A DNA stretch of 64,000 nt from Streptomyces sp. NBC_01750. GTDB lineage: Bacteria > Actinomycetota > Actinomycetes > Streptomycetales > Streptomycetaceae. The stretch spans positions 3,722,001 through 3,786,000 of the forward strand of contig NZ_CP109137.1 in the NCBI RefSeq assembly GCF_035918095.1, in the 5' to 3' direction. The position numbers and the translations under genes are program-made. The notes under the pieces are model-generated. The model saw only the letters and a program-made list of their open reading frames with translations, ran no database searches and was not told where the DNA came from. Positions 57,167 through 64,000 of this stretch are shown here, in pieces (the first letter of the stretch is position 1; each line of letters starts with the position of its first letter).

Positions 57167-58572
57167 CAGTCCACCGCCCATCGGCTGATCTCTTCGTGGG
57201 CGATCTCCCGGTTACGGCTGAGGTCTTCGGCGACTCCTGCCGCGATGAGTGCCGCTCCGGGAGTGTGACCGGAGGCGATGTAACGCCAGTTCGCGTCAGT
57301 GACCGCCTCGGGCTCGTCGGGCAGATCGGCCCCGGCGGCGGTGCGTTCGTGTTCGGCGCGTTCGGCGCGCAGGGTGGTGTAGGTGGTGGAATAGGCGCGG
57401 GATTTGGTGAGGATGTGGCCGCGGTAGCCGAGGGTGTGTGCCCACTCCCGGAGCCGTAGGGGTGCGAATTCGGGCAGGCCGCCGAGTCGCCAGCAGGCGC
57501 GCATGAGAGATCGCAGGTGTGGGGAGACCACGGCGGTCTCGATGTCGTCGGCGGAGGTCAGCCGGTAGTCGGTGCCGGCGGCAGTGTCGGCCGCGCCCTT
57601 GGTGACGTACTTGGCCACGTACGCGGCGACCGCGTCGTCTGAGAGTCCGTCGGCGTCGTCGAAGGCACGCAGTGGCCTGGCGTCGAGTTGGGTGCCCCAC
57701 CGCAGGATGTGTTGTCCGGTGGCCGGGCTGTAGGGGCTGTGGACCGTGACGGCGCGTGCAGCAGAGCAGACGGCAGTGGTGAGCGTGTCGGCGGTTGCCC
57801 AGGGCGGGGGCGGGTCGTGGGGACCGGCCGGGCCGTCGAGGCGCACGACGGCGTGGACGTGGATGGCTGCGCGCTTCTGGTACTCGGCGACTTTGGCGAA
57901 GGAGAGCCGGGCGTGGTCGGGGAAGCGGGTCTGTGCGATCCCGGCGGCTGAGGCGAGGGTGCGGCGGACGGTACGGGTGAAGCGGGCCCAGAGCTCCCCG
58001 GTGTGGGCGTGCCACAGGACGTGGCCCGGGTAGTCGTAGCAGTCGGGGCACAGCGGCTGGCCGACGAGGGGGTCAGTGTCGGTGTGCCGGGCGGAGCAGC
58101 CGACAGGCTGCCCGTGTTCGCACTGCCCGGCGCGGCGGGGGCGGCAGCGCTCTGTGCCGGTGGTGATGTGGTGTACCGGGCCGAATCCGGGGGCGGTGAG
58201 GGTGACGAAGAGCCGGGGATGTTCCCGTACGTGGGCGGGGACGGTCTTGCCGCCGACGAGTCCGGCGCGCACCAGGTGGAAGGTGTCTCCGGCGTGGAGG
58301 CGGGAGCAGGGCGGGCAGACGGTGGCGCGTCGGTTGCGGCAGCGGACGAGGAGCCGTTCGCCCGGTTCGGTGGTGGTGTCGTAGTGGTGCAGGATTTCGC
58401 CGCTGTGGGTGTCGCGGACGGTGGTGGCGCCGGTGAGGTGGATGGGGTGGGCGCAGCCGCCGGTGGCGGTGATTTGTTCCAGCCAGCGGGCGAACTGCGG
58501 GTCTTGGGCGAGGCGGATGGTGTCTTGGTCGACTTCGGGGAGCTGACGCAGACGCGCCGCGCGGTCGAGCAC
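57166..58572 (-). CDS. RepSA-type replication initiator (5' end possibly frameshifted)
   Basis: A 468-residue initiator of the pSAM2/actinomycete rolling-circle class. It has a Cys-rich zinc region (CRNRRATVCPPCSRLHAGDTF), a second one (LCPDCYDYPG), the HUH-like IHVHAVVRLDG, and the conserved KYVTKGA with the downstream LREWAHTLGYRGHILTKSRAYSTTY in part. The GTG at 58572 (VLDRAARLRQLPEVDQDT) has no SD site. Coding-like sequence continues upstream in frame (TITADITSADRRAVLDRAA), but the only good start, ATG 58673 with GAGGAG, is in another frame. A 1-nt loss near 58615-58625 would explain this. The stop is coupled to the 43-aa ORF. Confidence 0.85.
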   Translation of the reverse strand: MLDRAARLRQLPEVDQDTIRLAQDPQFARWLEQITATGGCAHPIHLTGATTVRDTHSGEILHHYDTTTEPGERLLVRCRNRRATVCPPCSRLHAGDTFHLVRAGLVGGKTVPAHVREHPRLFVTLTAPGFGPVHHITTGTERCRPRRAGQCEHGQPVGCSARHTDTDPLVGQPLCPDCYDYPGHVLWHAHTGELWARFTRTVRRTLASAAGIAQTRFPDHARLSFAKVAEYQKRAAIHVHAVVRLDGPAGPHDPPPPWATADTLTTAVCSAARAVTVHSPYSPATGQHILRWGTQLDARPLRAFDDADGLSDDAVAAYVAKYVTKGAADTAAGTDYRLTSADDIETAVVSPHLRSLMRACWRLGGLPEFAPLRLREWAHTLGYRGHILTKSRAYSTTYTTLRAERAEHERTAAGADLPDEPEAVTDANWRYIASGHTPGAALIAAGVAEDLSRNREIAHEEISRWAVD

Positions 58573-58713
58573 GGCGCGTCTGTCAGCCGAGGTGATGTCG
58601 GCGGTGATGGTGGGGACCTTCCCGGTTGGGCCGCCGCAGCGGCACGGACGGTGGATGGGTGGGCTGTGTCCATGGCGATCACTCCTCGTTGGATGGCCAG
58701 TTGGCCGGTTGGG

Positions 58714-58827
58714 TCAGCGGATGGTTCCGGTCCCGCGGCAGCAGCGGCAGCGCCGCCGGTGTCCGGTGCGGGTCTTGCGGTAGCGCTCGCCCTTGCAGAC
58801 GGGGCAGCGCACGCGGCGCATCGGCAT
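58714..58827 (-). CDS. 37-residue CxxC zinc-knuckle ORF
   Basis: The product begins MPMRRVRCPVCKGERYRK and ends RRRCRCCRGTGTIR, giving CxxC and CxCC knuckles with strongly basic surroundings. It lies between rep and a small membrane protein gene, all on the same strand. Tiny zinc-knuckle ORFs at this place are common in pSAM2-like elements. The role is unknown. Confidence 0.65.
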   Translation of the reverse strand: MPMRRVRCPVCKGERYRKTRTGHRRRCRCCRGTGTIR

Positions 58828-58838
58828 ACGGCTCCCTG

Positions 58839-59033
58839 TCAGGTGTGGGTGAACCCGGAGAAGAGCCAGGTCACGAGGCCATCCACGGTGAAGATGACGG
58901 GGGTCTGGCCGAGGTAGAGGCCGAACAGGCCGATCATCACGGCTTCCCACGTCTTCACATCGCGGGAGCGCACCAGGAGGACGGTGATGATCCCGAAGAC
59001 CAGGGCGAAGGGAATCGAGGCTTCCTCACTCAT
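58839..59033 (-). CDS. Small two-helix membrane protein (Spd-like)
   Basis: A 64-residue protein with two membrane helices (IPFALVFGIITVLLV and AVMIGLFGLYLGQTPVIF) joined by a short charged loop. Its ATG lies 8 bp inside the 3' end of the transfer gene with a GGGAG site, so it is coupled to it. Its position and form recall the plasmid-spread (Spd) proteins of Streptomyces elements, which help intramycelial transfer; that is inference. Confidence 0.7.
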   Translation of the reverse strand: MSEEASIPFALVFGIITVLLVRSRDVKTWEAVMIGLFGLYLGQTPVIFTVDGLVTWLFSGFTHT

Positions 59034-60336
59034 GGATCTCACTCCCTACCGAGGCCTTCAGGGCCTGGTCCAGGCCGGGCAGTTCGGGCGTCATGCCTGC
59101 GTAGGCGGTGGCGGTCTTACGCGCCTCTTCGGTGGTGGTGAGGTGGGACCGGGCCCGGTCCCAGCCGCCTTCCGTCCCGGTGCACACGGCCACGCCCTTC
59201 TCTTGCGAGGTGATGGACTGGGCGACGGCAACGGCGTCCTTGTTGAGATCGCCCAGGGTCATTTCCGCTGTTGCGGGGTCGTTGACGCGGTGGCAGATCC
59301 GCCCGGCCAGCTGAGCGCGCAGCGCGGTCACCCCGGGCCCGAGGTCGGAACCGACGCGTTGCCCGGCGACCACGAGATGCACACCGAGGGCCGCGCCGAG
59401 CTGCCCGAGGCGCAGGAGGTAGGTGGAGCACTGCTCCGCCTCCGCCTTGCCCTCCCTGGTGCCGTCGGTCAGGTAGAGCTCGGCGAGCTCGTCGACGATG
59501 ACCACGACGGGCACCGGTCGCCGCGTGTGCGGCAGTTCCCAGGTGGAGCGGGCCCCAGCCTGGCGGCAGATGCGCATCCGGCCCTGGATCTCGACCACAA
59601 GCGCGCCGAGTACCGCCACCGCCTCCCGCCGGCTGGTGGTCAGCGCAGTCAGCCGATCGCCGAACAGGCCCAGTTCCATGCCGCCCTTGCAGTCGATGCC
59701 GACCAGCGCGACCGGCTGCGGGGCGAGCTGGCACACCAGCCGGGCAAGCAGAGTGGACTTGCCCGACTGGGTCGCCCCGGTGATCAGCCAATGGGGAATC
59801 TGCCGCAGGTCCACCACCCAAGCCCCGCCCGACTCCAGCACGCCGACCACCGCACACAGCAGCTCAACCGGAGCCGATGCGAGACCGGGCCGCTCCAGCG
59901 GATCCCGGGCGGTCGCCGTGATCAACACGATTCCCCGCTCCGGGGAGGTCACCCGCACCCCGTGCACACGCCAGGCGTGCATCAGAGCGTCGGCCGCTGC
60001 GATGAACGGGCCCGGGGTCTGCCCCGGATGAAGCCGCACCACCAGAGAGAGGCCGGTAGGGGTGGCGCGGGGGAAGGAGATGCGCGGGGCGATGGGGCGC
60101 ACCGGCTCGCCCCGTACTTCCAGGTCGCCCACGATCCGGCGGGCGGGTTTGTGGGTGACGGTGAGGCCGTTGAACTGCGCGACCCTGCGCCAGGTGACCA
60201 GCACCCGCACCGCAGTGACCGGGTAGCCGGTCAGGTACCAGAACCACACCGGGTGCCGCTCCCGCAGCGCGGACCCGGCGACCAGTAACCAGGCGAGTGC
60301 GGCGAGAGTGAACGCGAGCAGGATCGGTCCCATCAC
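59026..60336 (-). CDS. FtsK/SpoIIIE-type DNA transfer ATPase (TraB/TraSA-like)
   Basis: A 436-residue protein with one N-terminal membrane helix (LLAFTLAALAWLLVAGSAL) and an FtsK-type motor: Walker A in ITGATQSGKSTLLARL (about residue 190), Walker B in PVVVIVDELAELYL (about 280), and the conserved GQRVGSD. In pSAM2-like systems this protein alone pumps double-stranded element DNA between hyphae. Start GTG at 60336 (an ATG follows directly) overlaps the upstream gene stop. It lacks an obvious C-terminal winged-helix DNA-recognition domain at the usual length. Confidence 0.92.
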   Translation of the reverse strand: MMGPILLAFTLAALAWLLVAGSALRERHPVWFWYLTGYPVTAVRVLVTWRRVAQFNGLTVTHKPARRIVGDLEVRGEPVRPIAPRISFPRATPTGLSLVVRLHPGQTPGPFIAAADALMHAWRVHGVRVTSPERGIVLITATARDPLERPGLASAPVELLCAVVGVLESGGAWVVDLRQIPHWLITGATQSGKSTLLARLVCQLAPQPVALVGIDCKGGMELGLFGDRLTALTTSRREAVAVLGALVVEIQGRMRICRQAGARSTWELPHTRRPVPVVVIVDELAELYLTDGTREGKAEAEQCSTYLLRLGQLGAALGVHLVVAGQRVGSDLGPGVTALRAQLAGRICHRVNDPATAEMTLGDLNKDAVAVAQSITSQEKGVAVCTGTEGGWDRARSHLTTTEEARKTATAYAGMTPELPGLDQALKASVGSEIHE

Positions 60337-60695
60337 GCGCCACCCGCCTTACCGGCAGGGGCAGTTCCAGGCCCGCCACCACCCGGTACGGGCGTGATCG
60401 CGGCGGCACGGAAGCTGATCCCATGTCGGTCGCCCATCGCCCAGGCAAATGCCTCGAGGCCCGTGACCCTGACCTCGGTGCCTTCCGTGACGCCCTTCGG
60501 CTCCCCGGTCACCGAAATCTCGATCACCGAGACCCGGCGCCCCTCTTGGCGGACCATGACGGCCACGGTGTAGATCGTGTTGCCGTCCCGGTCCTTCTTC
60601 ACCTCCTTCGTCTCGAAGTTGCTGACCTTCGCTTCCGGCTCGACAGCGCACCGCAGTACGCCGAGCCGGGATGTGTCCACAGGTATGGACTGCAT
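60333..60695 (-). CDS. SCO3933-family regulatory protein
   Basis: A 120-residue protein: MQSIPVDTSRLGVLRCAVEPE at the start (in part), then KDRDGNTIYTVAVMVRQEG and GVTEGTEVRVTGLEAFAWAMGDRHGISFRA in part. This pattern matches small proteins annotated as SCO3933 family in integrated actinomycete elements, always just upstream of the tra gene. An OB-fold-like beta structure is likely. Its stop overlaps the tra start (GTGA). It is transcribed away from the korSA-like gene, from the operator region. Confidence 0.78.
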   Translation of the reverse strand: MQSIPVDTSRLGVLRCAVEPEAKVSNFETKEVKKDRDGNTIYTVAVMVRQEGRRVSVIEISVTGEPKGVTEGTEVRVTGLEAFAWAMGDRHGISFRAAAITPVPGGGGPGTAPAGKAGGA

Positions 60696-60742
60696 GGGTA
60701 GTTGGCCTCCTTGGCCATCCAGACGCCAGGAAATAGCCTGAC

Positions 60743-60815
60743 GTCACTCGTACTGACGAGTGACAACGATGCATGGGTTGACGCGAGAAGGCAAGCACTT
60801 ATGCTGACGAGTGAC
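60743..60815. promoter_or_regulatory. KorSA-type operator: perfect palindrome plus half-site
   Basis: GTCACTCGT and its exact complement ACGAGTGAC flank a 4-nt spacer (60743-60764). The 12-mer CTGACGAGTGAC within it recurs at 60804-60815. The region is divergent between the rep/tra operon and the GntR gene. On the minus strand the palindrome contains a TTGTCA hexamer, so binding could block the tra/rep promoter. Confidence 0.75.
60778..60805 (+). promoter_or_regulatory. Promoter of the GntR/KorSA-like gene
   Basis: TTGACG (60778-60783), a 16-bp spacer and TATGCT (60800-60805) form a near-consensus housekeeping promoter. The second operator half-site overlaps its -10/start region, which would give autorepression. 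Confidence 0.65.
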
Positions 60816-60877
60816 GTAACACGACGGGCGTCAGCCGCCCGCATCCCAGTGCGCGCCCATGAGCGGAGGCCACAGAC

Positions 60878-61654
60878 ATGGCAGGCATCGAGCGCCCCGG
60901 ACCCCTGTACCAGCAGGTTGCCGCCGCGATCCGGCAAGGCATCGCCGACGGCGAATTCCCCCCAGGCACCCCGCTCCCCTCAGAGGCCCAGCTCATCGAG
61001 CGCTACGAAGTCAGCCGGCCCACCGTGCGCAACGCCATCGCGGCGCTACGGTCCGAAGGGCTCATCGAAGTGCGGCACGGGAAAGGCAGCTTCGTGAAGG
61101 GCGCACCGACGCCGCCGCTCACGATCGAGCGCACCGTCACGCGCAGCGGAAAGACGTTTACATCGGAACTCACCAAGTGGACCCAGGCGCACGAGCCGAC
61201 CGTGTACCGGACCGAAACCACTGCCACGACCGGCCCGCTGCTCGAACTCGCCGAGGGCGGAGCGCTGTTCGGCGTCGACCGCGTCCTGATCGACCCGGCT
61301 ACTGGGACCCGCGCACTGCACCGCGTGCTGATCCCGTTCGCCACCGCCGAGAACACGCCGCCCCTCGCCGACGCCCCCGACACCGCGTTGGAGGAGATCT
61401 ACACCGCTCTCACCGCGGCCGGGCACAAACTCAGCTGGACCGAGACCGTACGAGCCCGCATGCCCCAGGCCGACGAGCGCAGCGTCCTCGAACTTCCCGA
61501 CGCCACACCGGTCATCCACACGATACGCGTCACCCACGGCACCGACCACCGGCCCCTCATCCTCGAAGAGCTCCGCGCCAACGGCAGCCAGGCCCAACTC
61601 ACGTACCGCATCACCGCCGACAGCCCCCGCACACTCCGCGCCGTCCGCAACTGA
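60878..61654 (+). CDS. GntR/UTRA-family repressor (KorSA-like)
   Basis: A 258-residue regulator: N-terminal winged helix (GPLYQQVAAAIRQGIADGEF; LPSEAQLIERYEVSRPTVRNAIAAL in part; IEVRHGKGSFV at about 65-75) and a C-terminal UTRA ligand domain from about 95 (VDRVLIDPATGTRALHRVLIP in part). In pSAM2 the GntR protein KorSA represses the transfer/replication genes and its own gene. The operator palindrome upstream and the divergent rep/tra operon fit the same circuit. The ATG at 60878 is preceded by GGAGG-like CGGAGGCC. Confidence 0.9.
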   Translation: MAGIERPGPLYQQVAAAIRQGIADGEFPPGTPLPSEAQLIERYEVSRPTVRNAIAALRSEGLIEVRHGKGSFVKGAPTPPLTIERTVTRSGKTFTSELTKWTQAHEPTVYRTETTATTGPLLELAEGGALFGVDRVLIDPATGTRALHRVLIPFATAENTPPLADAPDTALEEIYTALTAAGHKLSWTETVRARMPQADERSVLELPDATPVIHTIRVTHGTDHRPLILEELRANGSQAQLTYRITADSPRTLRAVRN

Positions 61655-61703
61655 CAGCCCGGCGACAGGCCGTGTCGGTCCAAACCTTCTTCACTTACTC
61701 AAG

Positions 61704-61784
61704 GCGCCGCGCAAGCGCGGCGCGCGCCGCAGCCCCCGGCTGCGGGCTTGCCTTTGTCTTCGCCCGGCTGCCCCCAGCCGGGCG
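61704..61784 (+). terminator. Three consecutive GC-rich hairpins after the GntR gene
   Basis: Stems at 61704-61723 (7 bp), 61727-61745 (8 bp, 3-nt loop) and 61761-61784 (10 bp, 4-nt loop) follow each other. They probably terminate the GntR transcript and may belong to the larger structured region beyond. Confidence 0.7.
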
Positions 61785-61840
61785 GCGGCGCACCGAGCGC
61801 GAACGCCAACCGTCAGAGAAGGGCCGGCGGGGCCTGGGGC

Positions 61841-62005
61841 GGTCGGCTCCACGGCTTTAGGCAGCCACCATGGGGCGAGCCTCGAAGATCGGGGCCCACG
61901 TCGGGCTATTGCGGGCAGGTCCAGAGACTGCCCGAGTCGCGGAAAGCTTACGGGCCCCGATCTCTCGCCCCATGGCAGCTCCCGCCCAAAGCCGCTACAC
62001 CGACC
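61841..62005. other. Long multi-stem hairpin, candidate single-strand origin or structured RNA
   Basis: Five nested stems pair across 165 nt: GGTCGG (61841) with 62000-62005, CGGCTTT (61852) with 61988-61994, a 12-bp arm (61868-61879) with 61964-61975, a 12-bp arm (61886-61897) with 61952-61963, and CGGGCAG (61912) with 61928-61934. About 44 bp are paired and the terminal loop is 9 nt. No ORF fits. Streptomyces rolling-circle plasmids carry such structures as sti/single-strand origins, which suits the RepSA-type gene nearby. Confidence 0.65.
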
Positions 62006-62055
62006 TCGGCTCGCTCCCGTGCCGCGTGACTCCCTCACCACCTAGGCAGCAATCC

Positions 62056-64000
62056 TCAGTAGTCCATGGCATCTTCTGCACCCTCTAGCCGGATGAGCCG
62101 CTGGCTTCCAAGGTCGATAACGTTTGCTTCTGCTTCCCCCAGCATCGTAGAAAGGGCAGCAACCGATGCAGCAGAAGTGGCAATTACCTGGTCGCCAGCT
62201 TCGGAGCAACGTGCAAGTCGGCGCAGGGCCGCGCGAAAGTGATCCTCGTCTAGTTCATGCTGGCGCGGCTCATCAAGCATCAGAAAACCGGGATGCGGCG
62301 TTCCCAGTTCATGCCCCAATTCGCGAATGCCATTCAGGTATGCGATCTTCGTGCGAACTACGTCACTAGCGCTTGCATCAGTGTCTAGGTTCAAACCCTC
62401 GCGTTCGGGTCGGAGGGTTTCTTCGTCAATTGTCACCATGTTGGCGCTGTAGCTGCTAAATCCAAAGTCCGCAAGCTGCTCCCGGACTACTCGTTGCAAA
62501 AGATCGCGACGGCGATTGTCTTCTTGAGGCGTGACCTGCGGAAGTTCAAACAGGTCGACCCTCGTTTCAAAGATTGAATTCGCGATTCCCTGCATCTCAT
62601 CAAGCAGATCGTGGATTGCTTCTCGCGTTCTGGTGAACTCTGTCAAGCGAACCTCAGCAGTAACTCTCTTGGCGATCTCACCTGAGCTGAGTGAATCTTC
62701 CGGCCCGATTAAGTCGCGGCGAAGGGCCTTGATCTCGGTCCTGCAAGCGTCGACGGCCCTCTGGATGGCTCTATAGGAGGCGCGACTTTCTGTAGCAGCT
62801 TCCTGTGCCTGCTCTCTCATCTCTTCAAAGGTTCGAAGCTGGGATGAAAGCAACGAAATCGTGGCATCCACGTCAAGCACGGGCCCAACATTCCTTGCCT
62901 CCACATTGGCTAGCGGCTGATGACAAGTTGGGCAGTCCGAGTCCGTGAGATCTAGGATCTCGCTTGAGGCTCCCAGGCGCAGGAGTGTCTTGATGTCCTG
63001 ATTCTTCAACTTTTCATCCTGCAGCGCCGTGATTCGACTCTGCAGAGTCATAAGTTGCTTCTCGTTCAGGGTGAGGTTCTGCTCCACGATCCTCGCCATG
63101 GTGGTGAGACGCGATAGCTCTTGTTCTCGCTCTCGCAAGAGTTCGCTAAGCAGGTCCTGTCCAACCTCACCAACTTGAGACTCTGGCGCCGGAGCAGCAG
63201 CCGCTTGGAGGGTACTCCGAACCTCTTCTTCGCTTCGCCACTCTTCGTCTACCAAGACTTGCAGCCTGGCTTCACTCGTTGACGTTGGCGAAGTTGGGCG
63301 GCTCCCGCCTCGAATTCGAGCGCCAGCAGGCAATTCGGGGAGCCCAATTACTCGTCCGCCGATCGCTGTCGAAGTTGCTTCCACGGCCGCGAGCTTTCTG
63401 CCCCACTCACTGCGCAGCTTCTTGATCTGATCTTCCAGTCGATACCGCCGGGCGGCAGTTTCGGGGCCCGAGAATGCCAAGAGAAACTCGGCAGCGCGCC
63501 TAGTAGGTTCGCGTAGTTGGTACTGAGTAACTGCCCGGGGGCCGGCTGACCCCCAAGAGCGTTGATCTGCATAGAGGAATGGGAAGATAATCTCAGGGTA
63601 GAGCGGGCTCTCCCCTCCCGTGTATCGCGGGATCATGGGGAGCTGCCAATCCAAGTAGTCCGCGAGGAAACGATGGAATCCCCGTGGATTCTTGGCCGAA
63701 CCCGACTCTCTGACGAAGAATTCTTCCTGCCTTCCTGCGCGTTCACCATCCGTGATGGCGGGTCCTCGCCATACTCGTACGAGGTTGGGTTGGACGCGAC
63801 TGTTCTTCACGGCCCTTTGCACCGTGACGATGCCGTTGCTGTTCTCCAGCTCGGCGGCGCACCAACTGGCGCTCACAGCAACCGAGCGCTCGGGGACGCC
63901 GAGCGAGAGTTGAGTGGTGAGCGCGCTCCCCAGGGAAGTCCCAGCATTTGGGCCGAACATCGCTTCAAGACCGAGCGCATATAGGATGGCCTGTAGCGTT
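62056..64000 (-). CDS. SMC/Rad50-like ATPase with zinc-hook CxxC (partial, runs off right edge)
   Basis: At least 647 residues; the frame stays open and coding-like to the window edge (LQAILYALGLEAMFGPNAG at the start, in part), the position just after a Walker A P-loop in SMC proteins. Residues after about 190 form a long coiled coil, broken midway by DSDCPTCHQPLANV, a Rad50-type hook. A second coil leads to the C-terminal half-ATPase: ASASDVVRTKIAYLNGI replaces the usual SGGE signature, and PGFLMLDEPRQHELDED is the Walker B. GC content and third-position bias are clearly below the rest of the window, indicating recent acquisition. It could be a phage-defence ATPase; no partner is visible. 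Confidence 0.8.
   Translation of the reverse strand, partial: TLQAILYALGLEAMFGPNAGTSLGSALTTQLSLGVPERSVAVSASWCAAELENSNGIVTVQRAVKNSRVQPNLVRVWRGPAITDGERAGRQEEFFVRESGSAKNPRGFHRFLADYLDWQLPMIPRYTGGESPLYPEIIFPFLYADQRSWGSAGPRAVTQYQLREPTRRAAEFLLAFSGPETAARRYRLEDQIKKLRSEWGRKLAAVEATSTAIGGRVIGLPELPAGARIRGGSRPTSPTSTSEARLQVLVDEEWRSEEEVRSTLQAAAAPAPESQVGEVGQDLLSELLREREQELSRLTTMARIVEQNLTLNEKQLMTLQSRITALQDEKLKNQDIKTLLRLGASSEILDLTDSDCPTCHQPLANVEARNVGPVLDVDATISLLSSQLRTFEEMREQAQEAATESRASYRAIQRAVDACRTEIKALRRDLIGPEDSLSSGEIAKRVTAEVRLTEFTRTREAIHDLLDEMQGIANSIFETRVDLFELPQVTPQEDNRRRDLLQRVVREQLADFGFSSYSANMVTIDEETLRPEREGLNLDTDASASDVVRTKIAYLNGIRELGHELGTPHPGFLMLDEPRQHELDEDHFRAALRRLARCSEAGDQVIATSAASVAALSTMLGEAEANVIDLGSQRLIRLEGAEDAMDY

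Larger units (their letters stand above)
55565..64000. mobile_element. Integrative conjugative element (AICE-like), left part
   Basis: From the EamA junction rightwards lie a serine integrase, RepSA-type initiator, small accessory genes, an FtsK/TraB-type transfer ATPase, an SCO3933-family regulator, a GntR/KorSA-like repressor, structured non-coding DNA and a lower-GC SMC-like gene. This is the module set of pSAM2-class actinomycete elements that excise, replicate and transfer double-stranded DNA, but with a serine rather than tyrosine integrase. The right end is outside the window; no second EamA fragment was found before 64000. Confidence 0.85.

Noticed and set aside
61841..62005. Retron msr/msd structure or CRISPR-type guide RNA
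   Set aside because: No reverse transcriptase or Cas-like gene is adjacent; the hairpin is better explained as an origin/transfer structure or unknown RNA.
61655..62055. Search for the missing EamA 3' fragment marking the right end of the element
   Set aside because: No frame in this gap encodes the expected EamA C-terminus; the end must lie beyond 64000.

Overview
The window is a stretch of high-GC actinobacterial chromosome, almost certainly Streptomyces or a close relative. The evidence is strong GC bias at third codon positions, GTG starts, many ATGA/GTGA stop-start overlaps, LAxTG sortase signals, and the order glmU-prs-rplY-pth-ppc-desaturase followed later by ispE-rsmA-rpf-tatD-rsmI-pmt, which I recognise as Streptomyces core synteny. 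From about 55.6 kb to the right edge the chromosome is interrupted by an integrated mobile element.

Left arm (1-6.8 kb): a WXG100-type (type VII secretion) and polymorphic-toxin neighbourhood. It holds the N-terminus of a large toxin-like protein running off the left edge, a WXG100-like partner, an AbpS/FilP-like coiled-coil protein, and three toxin/immunity units. These are a deaminase-like domain fused to SUKH-4, a WHH-type nuclease-like domain fused to SUKH-1, and a YwqJ-type deaminase next to a separate SUKH-3 protein.

6.9-19.9 kb: an orphan DesK-type histidine kinase, a LAGLIDADG-like/HTH protein directly before tRNA-Gln(UUG), then housekeeping genes: glmU, prs, rplY, pth, a membrane protein, a sortase substrate, ppc, and a desaturase/TetR pair with a duplicated palindromic operator.

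20-32.9 kb: an ECF sigma factor, a zinc anti-sigma/membrane protein and ABC transporter genes, mostly linked by 4-bp overlaps; a small secreted Cys-rich protein; a trans-aconitate methyltransferase/VOC pair divergent from a MarR gene with a palindrome between them; two LuxR/NarL-type regulators (one with a degenerate receiver) on either side of a GNAT gene and the galTEK operon.

33-54.8 kb: three tandem Pro-rich/beta-propeller membrane proteins (the third has lost its propeller), an ABC-F ATPase, a lysyl-oxidase-family copper protein, an acyltransferase-3, the ispE-rsmA-rpf block, tatD, rsmI divergent from pmt, a second LAxTG protein, a MecA-N-type penicillin-binding protein and an internally deleted YbaK-like gene.

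54.8-64 kb: an EamA transporter gene is broken by an integrated element. The element encodes a large serine integrase, a tiny basic ORF, a RepSA-type initiator whose 5' end looks frameshifted, two short accessory ORFs, an FtsK/TraB-type transfer ATPase, an SCO3933-family regulator and a GntR/KorSA-like repressor with a perfect operator palindrome. Beyond these lie about 300 nt of strongly structured non-coding DNA (candidate single-strand origin/sti or structured RNA) and a lower-GC SMC/Rad50-like ATPase with a CxxC zinc-hook that leaves the right edge. This last gene is the best candidate for cargo such as phage defence. The far end of the element is not in the window.
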